Shown here piece after piece: positions 14,368 to 18,360 of a stretch of DNA of 18,360 nt; within the stretch, counting starts at the first letter, position 1, and each line of letters opens with the position of its first letter. A program made the translations under genes and the position numbers. Under the pieces are notes generated by a model. That model saw only the letters and a program-made list of their open reading frames with translations, had not been told where the DNA came from and did not search any database. The stretch spans positions 1 through 18,360 of the forward strand of contig CALXGD010000075.1 of NCBI GenBank assembly GCA_944387745.1, given 5' to 3'. Source of the DNA: an uncultured Oscillospiraceae bacterium (GTDB taxonomy: Bacteria; Bacillota_A; Clostridia; Oscillospirales; Oscillospiraceae).

Positions 14368-15228
14368 ATGGAGTTTGTGATTATCTCCGGACTGTCTGGA
14401 GCGGGAAAGAGCAGAGCCGCCTCGGTAATGGAGGATATGGGGTTCTTCTGCGTGGACAATCTGCCAGCCCCCCTGATCCCAAAGTTTGCCGAGCTGGGAA
14501 TGGGAGGCAACGGGGAGTACGACCGGGTGGTGCTGGTTACCGACATCCGGGGCGGCGCCAACTTTGACGGATTGTTCCGGGCACTGGAGGATTTAAAGGC
14601 CATGCAGTGCGGGTATCACATCCTATTTATGGACGCCTCTGACGAGGTGGTGATTCAGCGGTACAAGGAGACCCGCCGCAGCCATCCCCTAGCGGAGGAG
14701 TGCGATTCCCTTCAAGGGGCCATCGCCCTGGAGCGACAGATGCTCGCCCCCCTGAAGGCAAAGGCGGACTGGGTTATTGATACCAGTCACCTGTCCACCC
14801 GCGCTTTGAAGGGGGAGCTTCTCCACATGTTCTCCCGGGATACGGCGGAGCGGACGATGGAGGTACGGGTGCTGTCCTTCGGCTTCAAGCACGGCATCCC
14901 CGCCGAGGCGGATCTGGTCTTTGACGTGCGCTTTTTGCCAAATCCTTACTATGTGGCGGAGCTGCGCCCCCTCACCGGATTGGACGCAGGGGTGCGGGAC
15001 TATGCGCTGTCCTCCCCTCAGAGCCAGGAATTTTTACAAAAACTGAAGGAGTTTGTCACCTATCTGCTTCCCCGGTATGTGGAGGAGGGAAAGACCTCCC
15101 TCACTGTGGCCGTAGGCTGTACCGGAGGGCACCACCGCTCAGTGGCGGTGGCCCACGCTCTGGCCGAGCGGATTCGGGAGCTGGATTACCCGGTGAGCGA
15201 GAGCCACCGGGACCTGGGCCGGGTTTAG
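14368..15228 (+). CDS. rapZ: RapZ/YvcJ-family nucleotide-binding regulator
   Basis: 286 aa from the ATG with AGAGGA upstream; an in-frame TTG seven codons earlier is less well placed. Seen: Walker A GLSGAGKS (8-15); VDNLP (29-33); the C-terminal domain signature SFGFKHGIP (170-178), VFDVRFLPNP (184-193); and CTGGHHRSVA (251-260). Family knowledge: B. subtilis YvcJ hydrolyses GTP and ATP, and E. coli RapZ senses glucosamine 6-phosphate and controls its synthase through small RNAs. No such RNAs are expected to be shared here, so the target is not known. It sits 51 bases after murB and 27 before yvcK. Confidence 0.95.
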   Translation: MEFVIISGLSGAGKSRAASVMEDMGFFCVDNLPAPLIPKFAELGMGGNGEYDRVVLVTDIRGGANFDGLFRALEDLKAMQCGYHILFMDASDEVVIQRYKETRRSHPLAEECDSLQGAIALERQMLAPLKAKADWVIDTSHLSTRALKGELLHMFSRDTAERTMEVRVLSFGFKHGIPAEADLVFDVRFLPNPYYVAELRPLTGLDAGVRDYALSSPQSQEFLQKLKEFVTYLLPRYVEEGKTSLTVAVGCTGGHHRSVAVAHALAERIRELDYPVSESHRDLGRV

Positions 15229-15255
15229 GCGCTGCAGAAAGAGGGGGAGATCGGC

Positions 15256-16290
15256 TTGTTGGAGCCCATTCCAAATACCCAGCAGTGGGAGCGAGGCCCG
15301 AAGATCACCGCCATCGGAGGGGGGACGGGCCTGTCCACCATGCTGCGGGGGCTGAAGAAATATACCCGCAACCTCACCGCTGTGGTGACAGTGGCTGATG
15401 ACGGGGGTGGCTCCGGGATGCTCCGCCGGGATATGGGAATGCCGCCGCCGGGGGACATCCGCCACTGTATGGAGGCCTTGGCCAACGTGGAGCCCATTAT
15501 GGAGCGGCTGCTTACCTATCGCTTTACTGAGGGAGCGCTGGCGGGGCAGTCCTTCGGCAATCTGATCCTGGCGGCCCTGAACGGAGTCACCGGTTCCTTT
15601 GAAGAGGCGGTGTCTCAAATGAGCCAGGTGCTGGCCATCACAGGGCGGGTGGTCCCGGTGACCAGCGCTGACGTGCAGCTGGCGGCTGTCTTTGCCAACG
15701 GAGTCCGGGTGGTGGGGGAGTACAAAATCTATGACGCCAAGAAGCGGCAGGACTGCCGGATCCATCACGTGGAGCTGATCCCACCCCGTCCGAAGGCTTT
15801 GCCGGCCGCTCTGGAGGCCATTCGGGAGGCGGATTTGCTGCTGCTGGGACCAGGGAGCCTGTACACCAGCGTGATTCCCAATCTACTGGTGGACGGAGTG
15901 CCCCAGGCTATCCGGGAGTCAGATGCCCTGAAGGTCTATATCTGCAACATTATGACCCAAGATGGGGAGACAGAGGGCTACACCGCCGCCGATCACCTGG
16001 AGGCCCTGATGGTCCACGGGGCCCAGGTGGACCTGTGCCTGGCCAACTCAGCCCCGGTGGGGGCCGGGCTGGTAGAGCGCTATCGGGCGGAGGACGCCGC
16101 CCCCCTGGTGGTGGACCGGGAGCGGATTGCGGCTATGGGCCTGGAATTGGAGGAGCGGCCCTTGGCGCGGGAGGGGGGCGATTTCGCCCGCCACGACCCG
16201 GATAAGCTGGCCTCGGCGGTGCTGGAGATCTACCGCCAGAGGGCGGTGCGGATCTTCCGCGGCAAAAGCCGCTATATCATTGAGGAGTGA
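15256..16290 (+). CDS. yvcK: YvcK/CofD-like gluconeogenesis factor
   Basis: 344 aa. No ATG exists near the N-terminus; TTG at 15256 is chosen because AGGGGGAG lies 7 nt upstream, and the next codon is also TTG. Seen: the glycine-rich GGGTGLS (21-27); VADDGGGSGMLRRD (47-60); PPGDIRHC (64-71); and the later LGPGSLYTSVIPNL, all typical of YvcK. Family knowledge: binds UDP-GlcNAc, is needed for growth on gluconeogenic carbon sources and for normal cell shape in B. subtilis. Membership of the rapZ-yvcK-whiA trio confirms it. whiA starts four bases after the stop. Confidence 0.95.
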   Translation: MLEPIPNTQQWERGPKITAIGGGTGLSTMLRGLKKYTRNLTAVVTVADDGGGSGMLRRDMGMPPPGDIRHCMEALANVEPIMERLLTYRFTEGALAGQSFGNLILAALNGVTGSFEEAVSQMSQVLAITGRVVPVTSADVQLAAVFANGVRVVGEYKIYDAKKRQDCRIHHVELIPPRPKALPAALEAIREADLLLLGPGSLYTSVIPNLLVDGVPQAIRESDALKVYICNIMTQDGETEGYTAADHLEALMVHGAQVDLCLANSAPVGAGLVERYRAEDAAPLVVDRERIAAMGLELEERPLAREGGDFARHDPDKLASAVLEIYRQRAVRIFRGKSRYIIEE

Positions 16291-16294
16291 GGGC

Positions 16295-17269
16295 ATGACC
16301 TTTGGAGGAGAGGTAAAAAACGAGCTGTGCCGGGGGGAACTGCACAGAAAGTGCTGCCCCCAGGCGGAGGCCTATGGGGTACTGCTCTACTGCAACACCT
16401 TCAGTGGCGAGGAGGTTCGGATCGTCACGGAGCACGACGCCTTTGCCCAGCGGCTGCCCGCTCTGTTCAAAAAGGCGTTTCGGATCTCCTTTGACCGGCT
16501 GCCGGAGGGGGATGGGAAGCGCATCTTTTCCATCCAGAGCCCCGAGAAGCTGGAGATTATTCACCAGTGCTATGGCTCTGACCGCGCTGCCCTGGCCCTG
16601 CACATCAATTTTGCCGTGCTGGAGGATGACTGCTGCCGCATGTCTTTTCTCCGAGGGGCATTTCTGGCGGGGGGGTCTGTAACCGACCCGAGGAAGGGGT
16701 ATCACCTGGAGCTCTCCACCTCCCACCACAGTGTCAGCCGGGAGATGCTGGCCCTTATGGGGGAGGAGAGCTTTTTCCCCAAGGACGCCAGACGCAAGGG
16801 CAACTCAGTCATCTATTTTAAACAGAGCGAATCCATTGAGAACTTTCTCACCGCCATCGGCGCACCCCTGTCCGCTATGGAGCTTATGAACGCCAAATTG
16901 GAGAAGAATCTGCGGGGGAGCGTGAACCGGCGGGTGAACTGCGACGCCGCAAACCTGGACAAGGCGGTGGAGGCGTCTCAGATCCAACTGGAGGCCATTC
17001 GGACTCTGGAGCGGGCGAGGCGCCTGGAAAAACTGCCGGACAAGCTTCAAGAGGCGGCCCGCCTGCGCAGAGAGCACCCTGAGGACACCCTGTCCCAGCT
17101 GGCGGAGCGGTGCGATCCCCCCGTCACAAAATCTGCTCTGAATCACCGCCTGCGCAAGCTGGTGGAGCTGAGCGGCGCAGGGGAGGGGAGCGAGAAACGT
17201 GATACTACACAGGATCTGTTATCTCATAGCCGTGGGGATCAATTTGGGATGGATTCTTCTGGGGGATAG
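16295..17269 (+). CDS. whiA: DNA-binding protein WhiA
   Basis: 324 aa; the ATG four bases after yvcK is chosen. The RBS is poor (GAGTGAGGGC), so coupling to yvcK is likely. Seen: an N-terminal LAGLIDADG-homing-endonuclease-like domain without catalytic acids (FLRGAFLAGGSVTDP, 118-132), and a C-terminal helix-turn-helix (about 262-290, ending SALNHRLRKLVEL). Family knowledge: WhiA regulates sporulation in Streptomyces and division and chromosome segregation in B. subtilis. The protein runs about 30 residues past the usual end of the HTH; this tail (GEGSEKRDTTQDLLSHSRG) is hydrophilic and overlaps the next gene by 71 bases, so it may be a recent extension by stop-codon loss. Confidence 0.94.
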   Translation: MTFGGEVKNELCRGELHRKCCPQAEAYGVLLYCNTFSGEEVRIVTEHDAFAQRLPALFKKAFRISFDRLPEGDGKRIFSIQSPEKLEIIHQCYGSDRAALALHINFAVLEDDCCRMSFLRGAFLAGGSVTDPRKGYHLELSTSHHSVSREMLALMGEESFFPKDARRKGNSVIYFKQSESIENFLTAIGAPLSAMELMNAKLEKNLRGSVNRRVNCDAANLDKAVEASQIQLEAIRTLERARRLEKLPDKLQEAARLRREHPEDTLSQLAERCDPPVTKSALNHRLRKLVELSGAGEGSEKRDTTQDLLSHSRGDQFGMDSSGG

Positions 17270-17870
17270 GCTGCACCTGACCCATCAGCTGGCCGTCCCT
17301 GTGGTGACAGTAGTGGTGACCGGACTTGGGGTCCTGCTGCGCCTGAGAGCCCTGCCCCGAGAGAGGCGGAGGGCCTGTCTGAGGCGAGCGGTATGGGCCC
17401 TGTTTCTCTATTATCTGGCGCTGCTGCTGGTGCTCCTGTTTTTTGGAGGGCTGTTCCATATGGACCGGGCCTGGGGAGGGGGCGTGAATTTAGAGCCCTT
17501 CCACACCATCCGGAACTATTGGCGGTATTACCAGAACACCGGCAGCTGGGTGAGCATCGTCAACCTGCTGGGTAACGTGCTGATCATGGTGCCCCTTGGG
17601 GTGCTGACCCCTATTTTGTTCCGTACCATGCGGCACTGTTGGACGTTTCTCCCGCTGGCCGCCCTGGTGTCCGTGGGGGTGGAGGTCCTCCAGTGGCGCA
17701 CTGCCACTGGGGCGGCCGACGTGGACGACTCTATTTTGAATTTTCTTGGGGCGTTTTTGGGGTATTTTTTGGTACGGGTGTGTCAAATAGGATATGCTGC
17801 TTATGCGCAGCTGGACGGTCTGCCGCCTGACAGGGGAGGCCCAGGCGGAGACAGCGGGAGCGAGAAATAA
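17199..17870 (+). CDS. VanZ-family integral membrane protein
   Basis: 223 aa. GTG at 17199 is chosen (GAGGGGAG upstream); a second GTG at 17232 would lose part of the first membrane span. Seen: about six hydrophobic segments, the VanZ signature NLEPFHTI (97-104), NLLGNVLIMVPLG (122-134), a mid-membrane EVLQ (162-165), and DVDDSILNFLGAFLGY (174-189). VanZ relatives include the teicoplanin-resistance accessory protein, but most chromosomal members have no known role, and no vanHAX genes lie nearby. It overlaps the 3' end of whiA by 71 bases. A GC-rich, poorly paired region follows, without a clear terminator. Confidence 0.87.
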   Translation: MILHRICYLIAVGINLGWILLGDRLHLTHQLAVPVVTVVVTGLGVLLRLRALPRERRRACLRRAVWALFLYYLALLLVLLFFGGLFHMDRAWGGGVNLEPFHTIRNYWRYYQNTGSWVSIVNLLGNVLIMVPLGVLTPILFRTMRHCWTFLPLAALVSVGVEVLQWRTATGAADVDDSILNFLGAFLGYFLVRVCQIGYAAYAQLDGLPPDRGGPGGDSGSEK

Positions 17871-17979
17871 GTCTCAGTGCTTCTGTGTGTTTCCCCCTCC
17901 ACTGGGGGCGGCACCACAAGAAAATTTTGAACTTGGGAGCGCAAACATGAATTGGAAGTCAAATAAAAGGGGATGGAGC
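17871..17979. other. Spacer between VanZ-like and GNAT genes
   Basis: No gene is seen. CCCC/GGGG could form a weak stem near 17893-17908, but no T run follows. An in-frame ATG at 17947 could add 11 residues to the acetyltransferase; the RBS before 17980 is better. Confidence 0.4.
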
Positions 17980-18360
17980 ATGAAAATTGTGGAGCTGACC
18001 GAGCGTCCGGCAGACCTGCTCGAGGACCTGACGGCAGTGTGGGAGGCGTCTGTGCGGGCCACTCACCTGTTTCTGCCAGAGAAAGAGATTGCGCGCTTGC
18101 GGACCTATGTACCCCAGGCGTTAGCTGAGGTGGAGAATTTGGCGGCGGCACACAGAGAGGACGGGAGCTGGGCGGGGTTCCTGGGGGCGGAGAAGGGCCG
18201 ACTGGAGATGCTCTTTCTGTCCCCGGAGGAAAGAGGAACCGGATTGGGCCGGCGGCTCCTTCAGTATGGGATGGACCGATATGCGGTCCGCTCGCTGACT
18301 GTCAACGAGCAGAATCCAGATGCCCTGGGCTTTTACCGGCACATGGGGTTCCAAGTAGTC
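17980..18360 (+). CDS. GNAT-family N-acetyltransferase, YjaB-like (3' end outside window)
   Basis: 127 residues are visible, starting at ATG behind AAAAGGGGATGG; the C-terminus lies beyond the window. Seen: an N-terminal substrate-side half (WEASVRATHLFLPEKEI, 21-37); acetyl-CoA motif A LFLSPEERGTGLGRRLL (78-94) with the R/Q-x-x-G-x-G loop R85-G90; and motif B VNEQNPDALGFYRHMGF (108-124). The layout strongly resembles E. coli YjaB. Likely substrates are small molecules or protein amines; none can be inferred. It is on the same strand as the VanZ-like gene but 109 bases away. Confidence 0.9.
   Translation, partial: MKIVELTERPADLLEDLTAVWEASVRATHLFLPEKEIARLRTYVPQALAEVENLAAAHREDGSWAGFLGAEKGRLEMLFLSPEERGTGLGRRLLQYGMDRYAVRSLTVNEQNPDALGFYRHMGFQVV

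Noticed and set aside
17199..17870. Glycopeptide resistance locus suggested by the VanZ-like gene
   Set aside because: No vanH, vanA/B, vanX, vanR or vanS is nearby; chromosomal VanZ-family genes are common without resistance.

Overview
The window looks like chromosome of a GC-rich, low-sporulation-type Firmicute of the class Clostridia, most likely an Oscillospiraceae/Ruminococcaceae-type gut anaerobe (Flavonifractor/Pseudoflavonifractor-like). This is inferred from GC-rich codon use, Gram-positive style RBSs (AAAGGAGG), consensus sigma-A promoters with 16-17 nt spacers, the hprK-murB-rapZ-yvcK-whiA cluster typical of Firmicutes, an SLH-anchored S41 protease, and a DUF3842 gene. No phage, transposon, CRISPR array, tRNA or rRNA was found; it is mostly core chromosome.

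Layout. (1) 1-4273, minus strand: purA (adenylosuccinate synthetase), then a secreted S41 protease with C-terminal SLH repeats, then a CobW-type metallochaperone GTPase with an extreme His/Asp/Glu-rich insertion, running off the left edge. (2) 4274-5985: purA and a MATE efflux gene diverge from two strong promoters. The MATE leader holds a short conserved-looking element followed at once by an intrinsic terminator, which I read as a candidate guanidine-IV (mepA-motif) riboswitch. (3) 5992-8134: a cytoplasmic GH13 alpha-amylase-family enzyme (minus) and a YitT/YczE-like membrane protein (plus), diverging. (4) 8274-10818: cysK-type cysteine synthase (minus) diverging from a patatin-like phospholipase, a DUF3842 protein and a small overlapping ORF that appears frameshifted. 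(5) 10877-11247: rpmB (L28, minus) diverging from hprK. (6) 11287-17870, plus strand: hprK, ROK glucokinase, [terminator, promoter] murB, rapZ, yvcK, whiA, and a VanZ-family membrane protein whose start lies inside whiA. (7) 17980 to the right edge: a YjaB-like GNAT acetyltransferase, incomplete.

How the genes fit together. The hprK/glucokinase pair joins HPr-Ser phosphorylation (carbon catabolite control) to glucose phosphorylation. The murB-rapZ-yvcK-whiA run joins peptidoglycan precursor synthesis to regulators of cell-envelope metabolism and division. The remaining genes are separate transcription units, each with its own recognisable promoter or terminator.
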